Shown here one piece after another: positions 23,551-31,973 of a stretch of 64,000 nucleotides of DNA (position 1 is the first letter of the stretch; the number at the start of each line of letters is the position of its first letter). This stretch comes from JBFMDN01 sp040753915 (lineage in GTDB: Bacteria; Desulfobacterota; Desulfomonilia; Desulfomonilales; Desulfomonilaceae): NCBI GenBank assembly GCA_040753915.1, contig JBFMDN010000001.1:149806-213805 (forward strand). The letters are read 5' to 3'. The translations under genes and the position numbers were made by a program. The notes under the pieces are model-generated. The model saw nothing but the letters and a program-made list of their open reading frames with translations. It was not told the DNA's origin and made no database searches.

Positions 23551-26205
23551 ATGAAGCGATTTCTCGAAAAATACCTGAAGATTTATGTACACGAGGCGGA
23601 ACCGTTCCTGTGGATGGCCTCACTCTTCTTCGTGATTTTCCTGGTTACCGCTGTTTTCAGGAACTACGTTGACGCAGCCTTTCTTAAGCGTTACGGCCCC
23701 CAGTATATCCCGTGGATGCTTGTAATCAACTCGGTGCTGACTTTCGTGGTCTTCGCCGTTGCGGAAAGGCTCGGCCGTCGCTTCCTCGATCATTTCATTC
23801 TCACCGGCTTCCTGTTCTTTTACGCTGCTTCGGTAACTATCTCGTTCTTTCTGGTCAAGGCAAACGTTTCACTGGCGTACCCAATTCTCTATCAGCTCCT
23901 GTATCTCCTTGACTCCATTCTTCTCGTGTATCTCTGGAACATTGCCGGTGATCTCTTTGATGCTCGGCAGGGAAAGAGAGTGTTTCCCCTGATCACGTCG
24001 AGCCAGGTGCTCGGGACGACCATAGGAAGCTTCTCCACAAAGCCAGTCACCTCGATACTGGGCGATGATCCAACCCTTCTGCTGTTCGCTGTGGTTTGCC
24101 TCGGCAGCGCGATTTTCTTGGGGAAGACGGGTCCTCAATTCGTCAAACGCGAAATCCCCAAGGGAACAACAGCCAAGGCAGCCACGAAGAAGCTGAGAGA
24201 AGTTCCGGGGCTCATGGCCAAGTATCCGATAATACGGTACCTCATTGTCACCGGCATAGCTCCGAATTTCTTGTTGCCCATATTCTTTTATCAATTCAGC
24301 ATAATAGCGAACAACACGTTCACGTCTGAATCAGCACTTATCTCCTTCTTGAGCATATTCAGGGGCGCAACGACTCTCACCACATTCATTCTGCTGTTTT
24401 TTGTTGGACGTATGTACCAGACGCTCGGGCTGACGAACTCTTCCCTCGTGCATCCCATAAACTTTTCTGTCATCTTCGCGTCATTGACTGGTTTCTTTAA
24501 CATCTACGTAGCCTGCTACGGCCAGTTTACGGTAATTCTGATTCAAAGAGCGATAGCGGGGCCGGTAAACAAAGTCTTGTTCAACATTATTCCGTCCGAG
24601 CTCATGGCATGGAGTCGAACATTCGTTCGCGGAACGGTCTTGAAGGTAGGAATGTTGGCGGGGTCGGTCATGATGATCGTCCTCAAGCCAGTGATGACCG
24701 CTCAGCATTTCTCCTACATCGCGCTGGCAATCGCAGTGTACTGGGTTTCTGAAACGCTGATTTTCCGCAAGCACTACAAGCGCATTCTCAAGCAGGTCAT
24801 TGTAGAGAGAGAGATTGACTTCGACCAGGTTGAATCAGTTCGGACCTTTGACAGTGGCGGCGCGGCCATGGAGATGGGGCCGGTCTCAGTTGAGGATCGG
24901 GAAGACAGGAAGGTGCCGGTCCTGGCGAAGAAAATTCCTGAGATCGATCCTGATGTGGCACTGAAATTACTCAATGACCCGAATCCCTCGACGCGAGCCG
25001 ATGCAGCGGCATCATTTGCTGTCTCCCAGGACATCCGGGGAGTTGCCAAGCTGGTGGACTGCCTCGACGACACCGACGACTACGTGCGGCAAGCAGCGAT
25101 GGAAGCGCTCATGGGGTTTGGGGAGAGGATTTTGCCGTTTCTCGAGGTATCGCTCATTGGGGCATCGCCTCGGGCCAAGCAGGGCATTCTGGAAGTCATA
25201 CGTCTGGCCGGGCTGAAGTCCTTCGAAATGGTGCCGTTCCTGGGCAAGGAGCTCGCTTTGGCGTACTCGAATCTTGTTGCGATCAGGTGGCTGGATTCGA
25301 GGAAGGACTCGGAGAGCGTCGAGATGTTATGCAGGCACCTTCGAGAGCTGAATGAAGAGACCTTGAGCTTGATTTTCTATGCCCTGTGGGTGTCGGTAGC
25401 GGACATGAGACTCATGTATCAGGCCCTTAAGTCAGAAACAGCATCAATTGCAGTGGAGCTCGTCGAGAATTCAATTTCGAGAGAAATGGCTCCCTACCTT
25501 ATCCCCCTCATTGAAGAGATCCCGCTGGACGAGAAGATTGAGAAAGGGAAAATCGTTTTTCCTCTTATACGAAACGAAACGGACGAACGGATCTTGACCT
25601 TGCTCGCTGACGCGGAAGATCCCCTGGTGCGCATGCTGGCTCTTTTCGTGATCGGGCACAACGATAACGCCGAATCCTTCATTCCCATTGTGGAGCAGCG
25701 TCTCAGCGATCCGGTTCCCTATGTTCGCGAATCTGCCCAGTACGCAATGAATCGCGCCCTGAAGAAGGAGGCCCAGATGCCGGTTGTCATCGAAAAGATC
25801 AATACTCTGAAGACATTTAATATATTCGACGGAATGGGAATCAGGGAGCTTCACGCCATTGCATCCGTGGTGACGGAGGAACACTTTAAACCCGGAGACG
25901 TGATGATTCGGGAGGGCGAAGAGAACTCCTCCATCTATTTGGTTGTCAGCGGCAAGGTGAAAATACTAGAAGGATATGAAACCGATCAACAGAAAGAGAA
26001 GGTCACCATTGGAGAAGGATCGTTCCTGGGAGAGCTGAGCCTGTTCACGAGACTTCCCCCGAACGCAACCTGTGTGGCGGCAGAGAACACTGTGGCTTAC
26101 GTCTTGCGGCATCATCAGTTCCAGGAAATCATGCGCGTGTATCCTCAGATTGGTATCAATTTGTGCCGATTCTTCACCCTCAAGCTCAGGCAGATGCAGT
26201 ATTGA
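23551..26205 (+). CDS. NTT-like transporter fused to HEAT repeats and a cNMP-binding domain
   Basis: An 884-residue fusion. Residues 1-420 hold about twelve membrane helices of the ADP/ATP-translocase (NTT)/MFS type (ITSSQVLGTTIGSF and GPVNKVLFNIIPSELMAWSRTFVRGTVLK are typical of that group). Residues 440-750 are HEAT repeats (DPNPSTRADAAASF, DTDDYVRQAAMEAL, DPVPYVRESAQYAM). The C-terminus is a cyclic-nucleotide-binding fold (FKPGDVMIREGEENSSIYLVVSGKV, GEGSFLGELSLF), with R-x-x-P-P-N-A-T in the phosphate cassette where cAMP binders have R-S/T-A. ATG at 23551 is preferred over an upstream start at 23500. A ligand-gated membrane transporter or sensor is inferred. Confidence 0.8.
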   Translation: MKRFLEKYLKIYVHEAEPFLWMASLFFVIFLVTAVFRNYVDAAFLKRYGPQYIPWMLVINSVLTFVVFAVAERLGRRFLDHFILTGFLFFYAASVTISFFLVKANVSLAYPILYQLLYLLDSILLVYLWNIAGDLFDARQGKRVFPLITSSQVLGTTIGSFSTKPVTSILGDDPTLLLFAVVCLGSAIFLGKTGPQFVKREIPKGTTAKAATKKLREVPGLMAKYPIIRYLIVTGIAPNFLLPIFFYQFSIIANNTFTSESALISFLSIFRGATTLTTFILLFFVGRMYQTLGLTNSSLVHPINFSVIFASLTGFFNIYVACYGQFTVILIQRAIAGPVNKVLFNIIPSELMAWSRTFVRGTVLKVGMLAGSVMMIVLKPVMTAQHFSYIALAIAVYWVSETLIFRKHYKRILKQVIVEREIDFDQVESVRTFDSGGAAMEMGPVSVEDREDRKVPVLAKKIPEIDPDVALKLLNDPNPSTRADAAASFAVSQDIRGVAKLVDCLDDTDDYVRQAAMEALMGFGERILPFLEVSLIGASPRAKQGILEVIRLAGLKSFEMVPFLGKELALAYSNLVAIRWLDSRKDSESVEMLCRHLRELNEETLSLIFYALWVSVADMRLMYQALKSETASIAVELVENSISREMAPYLIPLIEEIPLDEKIEKGKIVFPLIRNETDERILTLLADAEDPLVRMLALFVIGHNDNAESFIPIVEQRLSDPVPYVRESAQYAMNRALKKEAQMPVVIEKINTLKTFNIFDGMGIRELHAIASVVTEEHFKPGDVMIREGEENSSIYLVVSGKVKILEGYETDQQKEKVTIGEGSFLGELSLFTRLPPNATCVAAENTVAYVLRHHQFQEIMRVYPQIGINLCRFFTLKLRQMQY

Positions 26206-26218
26206 CCGCAGGTCATGA

Positions 26219-26252
26219 GCTGTCGCCTCTGAGAGGGACTAGGGGCGACAGC
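26219..26252. terminator. Bidirectional terminator-like hairpin
   Basis: The perfect 9-bp inverted repeat GCTGTCGCC / GGCGACAGC has a 16-nt loop and lies in the 78-bp gap between the convergent transporter fusion and nifS. Position suits a terminator for both. Neither side has a T run. Confidence 0.5.
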
Positions 26253-26283
26253 ACAGCCACACCCATCGGCGAGGATTTCACCC

Positions 26284-27471
26284 CTACTGAGCTTTGCAGG
26301 CAGCGTTCAAATATTCCCGTCCAAAGGGAGACATTTCTCTGAGAAATTGAATGATGCCGGGAAGCTCTTCCAAGACGTAGTCTATCTCCTCATCCGTGTT
26401 GTAACGCGAGAGAGAAAAGCGTATGGATCCGTGCACGCAGGTGAACGGCACTCCCATGGCTCTGAGGACGTGAGATGGCTCCAGAGATCCCGACGTGCAC
26501 GCGGAACCGGAAGATGCACAGATACCCTTGTCGTCCATGCGCATGAGAATCGCTTCGCCTTCCACAAACTCGAAGCCGATGTTGAGAGTGTTGGGGAGCC
26601 GGTGATCCTTGTGACCGTTTCGCCTAGCCATGGGGATCCTATCGAGGAGTCCTTTCTCAAGACGGTCCCGCATGTGCTTGACCCGCTCATTCTCTTCTCT
26701 GATGTGTAGCCCTGCGAGTCTAGCAGCCTCTCCTAGGCCGACTATGCCGGGAACATTCTCAGTTCCTCCTCGTCTATCGGATTCCTGGTGTCCCCCTATG
26801 ATAAAAGGAGCAAATCGAGTCCCCTTCTTGACGTAGAGTGCCCCTATTCCTTTAGGTCCGTGGAGCTTGTGGCCAGAAAGGGAAAGGAAGTTAATTTGCG
26901 TTTCAGACAGATCCACCGGGATCTTTCCTATGACCTGGACGGCGTCCGTGTGCATAATCGCTCCGTGCTCGGCCGCTATCTCTGCTATCTCGGCTATCGG
27001 GAAGATGACTCCCGTTTCGTTGTTCGCCCACATGACCGAAACAATAGCGGTGTTGTCAGTGACCTTCTCGCGAACTTCATCTAGGTCAAGCAAGCCCTCT
27101 TTGTCGACGGAAAGCCACCGCACCGTATATCCTTTGAACCTCGCGAGGTGCTTGCAAAGGTTTAGGACCGCTGGATGCTCAACCCTGGTGGTCACGATCT
27201 CCCGGCGCTCCGGCATCGTTGACAAGGCACTCCAGATGGCGGTGGAATCTGACTCGGTTCCGCCGGATGTGAACACTATTTCCGAGAGGGAAGCACCGAG
27301 AAGCGAGGCAAGCTGTTCACGGCCGACAGCGACCTGAGAAGCCAGTTTGCCACCGAACGAATGCATGCTCGAAGGGTTCCCATACCGCTCGACGAAGTAA
27401 GGACGCATGGCTTCAAACACTTCTGGAGCCACCATGGTAGTCGCGTTATTGTCCAGGTATACGGTCTTCAT
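26284..27471 (-). CDS. nifS: Cysteine desulfurase (NifS/IscS family)
   Basis: The PLP enzyme takes sulfur from cysteine and passes it to NifU for Fe-S cluster assembly. The N-terminal YLDNNATT motif, the PLP lysine in SGHKLHGPKG (K202), EHPAVL and HTDAVQ are all present. The catalytic cysteine is C325 in SSGSACTSGS, a long-loop (group I) form. Length 395 is normal. The nifU stop overlaps its ATG by 4 bp. The name nifS is used for pairing with a three-domain NifU; no nitrogenase genes are in view, so general Fe-S assembly is likely. Confidence 0.95.
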   Translation of the reverse strand: MKTVYLDNNATTMVAPEVFEAMRPYFVERYGNPSSMHSFGGKLASQVAVGREQLASLLGASLSEIVFTSGGTESDSTAIWSALSTMPERREIVTTRVEHPAVLNLCKHLARFKGYTVRWLSVDKEGLLDLDEVREKVTDNTAIVSVMWANNETGVIFPIAEIAEIAAEHGAIMHTDAVQVIGKIPVDLSETQINFLSLSGHKLHGPKGIGALYVKKGTRFAPFIIGGHQESDRRGGTENVPGIVGLGEAARLAGLHIREENERVKHMRDRLEKGLLDRIPMARRNGHKDHRLPNTLNIGFEFVEGEAILMRMDDKGICASSGSACTSGSLEPSHVLRAMGVPFTCVHGSIRFSLSRYNTDEEIDYVLEELPGIIQFLREMSPFGREYLNAACKAQ

Positions 27472-28313
27472 GCAGAGACCTCCTCTACCACAAGATCAGG
27501 ATGGACCAGTTCCCTCAACTTCGATTCTATCCCCGACTTGGTCAATCCCGCGCTAGGACAGGAGGTACACAAGCCTCTCAGCGCGATGAACACCCGGTTG
27601 CCGTCCACGTCGACTAGCTCCAGATCGCCGCCGTCCTGCTGGAGCGTGGGGCGAATTTCCTTTTCTATAACCTCCTGCACTTTGGCGATCTTCCGGATAT
27701 TGGTCATCGGTTTCGGAGCAGCAGCCTTTTTTTGGATCTCTTTAAGCTCACCCCGCACCTCTGCGATGAGCTCTTCGATTCTCTCGTGGCACAGTCCGCA
27801 CCCACCTCCGGCCTTGGTGAAGTTGGTCACCTGTTCGACCGTGGTCAGGTTATTTTCTCGCACTTCTTTGCGGATTTGCTCATCAGTCACTCCAAAACAT
27901 TCACACACGAGGTTACCCTCGATCAGCTCTCGCGGAGCGGGCTGGCCCCGATAACATGCGACTGCAGCGTGAAAAGCATCCCTGCCCATCACTGAGCAAT
28001 GCATCTTCTGTTCAGGTAATCCACCCAGATACTCGGCAATATCCTTGTTGGTAATCTTGAGAGCCTCTTCGATCGTCTTTCCCTTGATCATTTCAGTCAG
28101 AGCGCTGCTGGATGCAATCGCGCTCCCGCAGCCGAAGGTCTGGAACCGTGCATCTGAGATCACTTCGGTTTCGGGATCGATCTTGAGGTACAGCTTCAGA
28201 GCGTCCCCACACGCCAGAGACCCAACCTCCCCTACAGCATCGTAATTCTCTATTTCCCCCACATTTCTCGGATGAAAGAAATGCTCCTTCAGTTTGTCGC
28301 TGTATTCCCACAT
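27468..28313 (-). CDS. nifU: Fe-S cluster assembly scaffold NifU (three-domain)
   Basis: The full 281-residue NifU architecture is present. The N-terminal IscU domain has scaffold cysteines C35, C62 and C106. The central BFD-like domain binds a permanent [2Fe-2S] through C137, C139, C172 and C175. The C-terminal NifU domain carries C249-x-x-C252 (RGLCTSCPSAG). A linker with several alanines and lysines lies near 193-203. It leads the nifU-nifS operon; a possible promoter lies 40-70 bp upstream. Confidence 0.96.
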   Translation of the reverse strand: MWEYSDKLKEHFFHPRNVGEIENYDAVGEVGSLACGDALKLYLKIDPETEVISDARFQTFGCGSAIASSSALTEMIKGKTIEEALKITNKDIAEYLGGLPEQKMHCSVMGRDAFHAAVACYRGQPAPRELIEGNLVCECFGVTDEQIRKEVRENNLTTVEQVTNFTKAGGGCGLCHERIEELIAEVRGELKEIQKKAAAPKPMTNIRKIAKVQEVIEKEIRPTLQQDGGDLELVDVDGNRVFIALRGLCTSCPSAGLTKSGIESKLRELVHPDLVVEEVSA

Positions 28314-28352
28314 GGAAAACCTCGCTCAAAAATTCTCGTTGCCACGCTGCAA

Positions 28353-28381
28353 ACCATACCAGACACAGCAAAACCCTTCAA
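28353..28381 (-). promoter_or_regulatory. Candidate nifU-nifS promoter
   Basis: TTGAAG (28381-28376) and TATGGT (28358-28353) are spaced by 17 bp, each matching four of six sigma-70 positions. The -10 box lies about 40 bp before the nifU ATG. No IscR or NifA-type site was recognised. Confidence 0.35.
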
Positions 28382-28573
28382 CCGGATTCCATACTCCATC
28401 TGTAGTACTTAGATGCTTGAGACGAAAAGAAGATTCGTAGAGCCACCACAGGGGCTCCGGGCGCAGATGGGAGATCAACTCGGGGGGCCTTGATTAGGCC
28501 GGCCCATTTTACCGGGTTGCGATCATCGCTTCTAATTGGTATTTTTGACACATCTAGTCGTTTCGGTGTGCCC

Positions 28574-29317
28574 ATGGCTCAATCGTCTGTAAAATGGCTC
28601 AAGATCCTGTGCCCTTATCTTGCGGCGATCATGACACTGGGGGCGTGTGCCTCCACCGTCCCCATCACCTCTCTGGACCTAGAGGCGACCATTCAAGATG
28701 CGGAAAAGAAGGGACGTCTGGTGAACCAATTCCAGGCCGATTTTGTCAAGACCCGGCGCCTATGGTGTTTCAACCAGGAACTGACGGCTGAGGGAAGACT
28801 CATATTCCAGAAGCCGCGGCGCTTCTGGATGACTTTGACCGGTGACCTACGCGTCGAGATCTTGTCGGATGGAGAGTACGTGAAAGTGATCCATGACGGG
28901 ACTCACGAGGAGATCTATCCGATCCGGGGAGATCGAGACTTGGTTCAGGTGTCGGATCCGCTCATGCTCCTCATCGACAACATTGCGCGGGGCAGGTTAC
29001 GAAATTCCTTGGTAGTGAGCACAGAGAAACACGACGACGTGCTCTCAGTGGAGATTCGCCCGGAAAACGAGCACGGTTTTGAGAAAACCGACCGCGTACT
29101 TCTCAGTTTCTCCCAGTTCGGAGACATCCGCAACGTCACCGTGGAGTACAAGGACGGGAATGTAGACCGAACCGTCTTCAAATCGTGGGCGATCCTGGAT
29201 TCTCAGGGTCCCGAGATAGACCTCCTGAACCGGAAATTGCAGACCGTTTCGCAGCAGTCCCTCGGAGGCAAGACGTCCTTCACGGAGACGTGCCGACCAG
29301 TCGATTACATCTTCTAG
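28574..29317 (+). CDS. Lipoprotein with LolA/LolB-like fold
   Basis: The 247-residue protein has a lipoprotein signal (MTLGACAS, lipobox L-G-A-C), so it is exported and lipidated. The mature part follows the LolA/LolB or DUF4292 pattern: LVNQFQADFVKTRRL, then AEGRLIFQKPRRFWMTLTGDLRVEILSDGEYVKVI, in which a beta sheet carries hydrophobic residues. Such proteins shuttle lipoproteins or lipids across the periplasm. ATG at 28574 is preferred; the upstream extension to 28490 would bury the signal sequence. It is divergent from nifU and stands alone. Confidence 0.75.
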   Translation: MAQSSVKWLKILCPYLAAIMTLGACASTVPITSLDLEATIQDAEKKGRLVNQFQADFVKTRRLWCFNQELTAEGRLIFQKPRRFWMTLTGDLRVEILSDGEYVKVIHDGTHEEIYPIRGDRDLVQVSDPLMLLIDNIARGRLRNSLVVSTEKHDDVLSVEIRPENEHGFEKTDRVLLSFSQFGDIRNVTVEYKDGNVDRTVFKSWAILDSQGPEIDLLNRKLQTVSQQSLGGKTSFTETCRPVDYIF

Positions 29318-29643
29318 CAATCGTAAGAAGTAATGGCGCAGCTCCAAATGGTGAGAAGCCGATGTGGAAACTATGTTCTCATGGTCGCTGCCTATCGGGC
29401 AGGTAAAGAACTGCGGCTTCCATGTTCACATGACGCCAGGATTCCCCAACGAAGCAAGAACGCTCCCACCCCAAGCTCATGTTCCTGGCCCACACTCCTT
29501 GCTTCGGCACCGTAACCTCCTCGGTATCGGGAAACACATCTCCCTTTCGAAAAAAACAAGCCTCCCATTTCTCTCCGTGCACACTATAATATCGGCAACT
29601 CATAACCGCAGTCTTCGCCTCTTGACCTACAACCGTAAGAGCT
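29318..29643. other. Intergenic region without a clear gene
   Basis: The 326-bp gap follows the LolA-like lipoprotein. It holds a weak minus-strand ORF (listed separately) and a small hairpin (CTGCC/GGCAG near 29388-29402). No RNA gene, promoter pair or repeat was identified. Confidence 0.4.
29379..29603 (-). CDS. Possible small protein (74 aa), weak support
   Basis: The frame starting MSCRYYSVHGEKW has ordinary codon choice and a purine-rich AAGAGGCGAAG stretch before the ATG. It contains no recognised motif, and an overlapping plus-strand frame is also open. It would be last in a minus-strand run of small genes from 30643. I cannot decide between a genuine gene and chance. Confidence 0.25.
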   Translation of the reverse strand: MSCRYYSVHGEKWEACFFRKGDVFPDTEEVTVPKQGVWARNMSLGWERSCFVGESWRHVNMEAAVLYLPDRQRP

Positions 29644-29835
29644 CTATCGCGACACAAGAGACCCTTTGAAAGGGTCTTTCAGGTGCTTCCCACGAATTCC
29701 CGCGTACACGATCAATGGCACGCAGATCAAGACAGAGAGAATCCCAACGCCGAGAGCGAGCGCCAGCAGAGGAATCATCGCGACGATACTCCAGATAGTG
29801 CGAATCGCAGGCGCAATTTCAGACCAGTTCTTCAC
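29644..29835 (-). CDS. Small membrane protein (63 aa)
   Basis: The product has one long hydrophobic stretch (IWSIVAMIPLLALALGVGILSVLICVPLIVYAGI, residues about 14-47), enough for one long or two short helices, flanked by a short polar N-terminus and a basic tail (RGKHLKDPFKG). The start is GTG with GAGGGAG seven bases before it. It lies 12 bp after the secreted 117-residue gene upstream, on the same strand, so they are probably co-transcribed. No family recognised. Confidence 0.5.
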   Translation of the reverse strand: MKNWSEIAPAIRTIWSIVAMIPLLALALGVGILSVLICVPLIVYAGIRGKHLKDPFKGSLVSR

Positions 29836-29847
29836 GTTCGGGCTCCC

Positions 29848-30201
29848 TCATTGTCGTCTGGCTGCATGGACGGGTATGCGATGCCCCTTCTTGGTTCGGA
29901 GTACCCCCGAGACGCCGCCATCCTCCTCAATCCGACCGGTGAACATGTGCCCACTATGGTGGACTGCCTGCACATTGCTGCCCGCTATTTGCCCCTGGAA
30001 GTGGTACGTGTCTTTCTTCCCTAGCGGGCTATATACGTAGGCTACTCCACTGATGGCGGAACCTCTCTGATCTACGCGAACCACCACCTTCGCACCCATC
30101 ACGTGGGCCACCCACTTTCCTGACATATTCCAACTGGCCACAGCCACCGATGCCACAGACAAGGAAGCAATGATAGCCACCAAACCGAGAACTGTCTTCA
30201 T
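29848..30201 (-). CDS. Small secreted beta-rich protein of unknown function
   Basis: From the preferred ATG at 30201 the product has 117 residues with a signal peptide (KTVLGLVAIIASLSVASVAVA-S). The mature part reads as a short beta barrel: WNMSGKWVAHVMGAKVVVRVDQ, then SGVAYVYSPLGKKDTYHFQG, then GHMFTGRI, a pattern common in small calycin-like or DUF proteins of Proteobacteria. The frame is open to 30231, but the extra residues are polar. Its neighbours are small genes of unknown role. Confidence 0.6.
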   Translation of the reverse strand: MKTVLGLVAIIASLSVASVAVASWNMSGKWVAHVMGAKVVVRVDQRGSAISGVAYVYSPLGKKDTYHFQGQIAGSNVQAVHHSGHMFTGRIEEDGGVSGVLRTKKGHRIPVHAARRQ

Positions 30202-30253
30202 CAACGACACCCCCTTCTGACTTCTCCCCACCTTCGGAGTGCAACGGCCTGTT

Positions 30254-30643
30254 TTACGGGATGTCCAGGCGCACGGCTCCCGTGAACCATCTCAAGGTCT
30301 TCCGCGCCACGTGTCTGGCCTCCTTCCAATCGCATGACGCCAGCACGCCGAACGAACTGTCCCGCGACTTGCCTATTACAAGCCCTTGCTCCAGTTCCTT
30401 GGTCTCCCCCGATCGGTGCAACAGAATCGACCGATATTCTTTGCAGACAACGGTCTCGGGATCACGTTCCTCGATGGCCAAAACAGCGCTCTGGGCCAGT
30501 CCCAGGAGCAAATGGCGGTCGGGAGTGGGTTCTCCTTCGGCTACGCTGACTTCCGGAATTGTCCCGTCCCTCGCTGCAATGACGAGAGAGAGATCCTCTG
30601 AAAAAACAGGCAACAACGTAGCAGGATCTGTAGTGATTCTCAT
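30254..30643 (-). CDS. Conserved-looking cytoplasmic protein of unknown function
   Basis: From ATG at 30643 (site GATGAGAG upstream) the product has 129 residues, starting MRITTDPATLLPVFSEDLSLVIAARDG. It alternates short strands and helices, has no membrane segment and includes a histidine-rich HRSGETKELEQG stretch. An ATG at 30655 or the long upstream extension to 30760 are alternatives, but the extension is arginine-rich and unlike a natural N-terminus. I do not recognise a family. Confidence 0.45.
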   Translation of the reverse strand: MRITTDPATLLPVFSEDLSLVIAARDGTIPEVSVAEGEPTPDRHLLLGLAQSAVLAIEERDPETVVCKEYRSILLHRSGETKELEQGLVIGKSRDSSFGVLASCDWKEARHVARKTLRWFTGAVRLDIP

Positions 30644-30949
30644 ATTGACTCTCATCGGCGACAGTGACGCAAGGAAGAAACGAGGCCTTCGCCCTCGGCA
30701 AAGCATCCCTGGTAGAGCGTTCCGGATGGACAGATGGGTCTCCTCCGCGGGGGCTCGCACACGTCATGGCTGTACTCTTGCATGAGTCGAAAAGCCATCA
30801 TCGGCAAGAAATCCGTCGTGCTCTCTCGGGAAGTTGACCGAAGAACTGAGGAATTCTCTTTGAGCCGAATGTGCATGTGGCTCATTCCAAAATTAAACTT
30901 CAGACGCTCAGAATCTCAGGCGTCAACCACGGAAACGGGTTACCAAACG

Positions 30950-31717
30950 CTAGAGTCGGTCCCTTTCCAACCTCTGACGGAGAGATTCCGAAAGGAGGAC
31001 AGCGGCAGCTTGGGAGACACTGAGAGACTCGATTCTGCCTCGCATGGGTATCGAGACGATGCCGTCGGTCCTCTCCTTTACTAACCTTCTGACGCCCTTT
31101 CCTTCCGATCCCAGAACAAGGGCAACCTTTCCGGTCAGATCAGTCCGGTAGCACGAAGCTCCGGCTCCGGAACCAGTTGCATAGACCCAGTACCCAGCAC
31201 GCTTCACGATTTCGACCGCTCTGACAAGATTGACCACCCGAGCAACCGGAACATGAGCAGAAGCTCCTGAAGCGGTCTTCTCTACTGCAGGCGTGACGGG
31301 CGCCGACCTGTCTCTCGTCAATACCACAGCGTACGCACCCAGACATTCTGCGCTTCGCAGAATCGATCCTACATTGGCCGGGTCCTGGACGCCGTCCAGC
31401 ATTACCAGTAGCCCATATTGGTCTGGCGCCGCCCTCACGAGGTCATCCAAATCCGCATAGGGGAACGGACCGACTCGGGCAGCTATCCCCTGATGATGAG
31501 GCGATCGAGCAACTCCGGCCATCTCATCACGGGACAAGCGAACTATGGGAAAACGGATCTCGTCCAGCAGCCCCTCGACACCAAAGACCCCGGTGAGATC
31601 CCGCGCAAGATAGAGTTGTTGAATATCCCTCTTGCCAGCTCGAAGAGTCTCTAGAACCGGGTGGACACCGTAAATTATCGTGCTGCGCTCACGCGGAAGG
31701 GGCGCTTTCTTCGGCAA
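30950..31717 (-). CDS. rlmB: 23S rRNA (guanosine-2'-O)-methyltransferase RlmB (TrmH family)
   Basis: The 255-residue SPOUT enzyme methylates a ribose in 23S rRNA (G2251 in E. coli). The N-terminal substrate-binding domain has YGVHPVLETLRAGKRDIQQLYLA. The knot motifs are visible: LDGVQDPANVGSILRSAECLGA, ALVLGSEGKGVRRLV and IPMRGRIESLSVSQAAAVLL, which carry the SAM pocket and catalytic arginine/asparagine. It overlaps the end of rpoZ by 29 bp. The family includes TrmH-like tRNA enzymes, but the N-terminal domain favours RlmB. Confidence 0.93.
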   Translation of the reverse strand: MPKKAPLPRERSTIIYGVHPVLETLRAGKRDIQQLYLARDLTGVFGVEGLLDEIRFPIVRLSRDEMAGVARSPHHQGIAARVGPFPYADLDDLVRAAPDQYGLLVMLDGVQDPANVGSILRSAECLGAYAVVLTRDRSAPVTPAVEKTASGASAHVPVARVVNLVRAVEIVKRAGYWVYATGSGAGASCYRTDLTGKVALVLGSEGKGVRRLVKERTDGIVSIPMRGRIESLSVSQAAAVLLSESLRQRLERDRL

Positions 31718-31958
31718 CCTGACTTGACCTCGACTCCTCGGTCACTGGAGCCTTCTTTTCGCGGTTCTCCGGTTCCTTCGCTTTTACGAGCCCCCGAGCT
31801 ATCTCCCTGAGGGCCATGACCACCTCTCGGTTGTCCCTGTCGTGGACCATTACAGGGGCTCCTCTCTTGAGCTCTTTGGTGCGCTTGGAAGCGAGGATCA
31901 CTAGTGCAAAACGATTCTCGACCTTTTCCAGACAATCTTCCACTGTTACTCTTGCCAT
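31689..31958 (-). CDS. rpoZ: RNA polymerase omega subunit
   Basis: The 89-residue omega subunit aids folding of the beta' subunit. MARVTVEDCLEKVENRFALVILASKRTKEL is the family signature. The tail after residue 60 is Glu/Ser/Ala-rich. It lies 15 bp after yicC, and its end overlaps rlmB. In many relatives gmk sits between yicC and rpoZ; here it does not. Confidence 0.95.
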   Translation of the reverse strand: MARVTVEDCLEKVENRFALVILASKRTKELKRGAPVMVHDRDNREVVMALREIARGLVKAKEPENREKKAPVTEESRSSQVAEESAPSA

Positions 31959-31973
31959 GCCATTATCTCTTTA

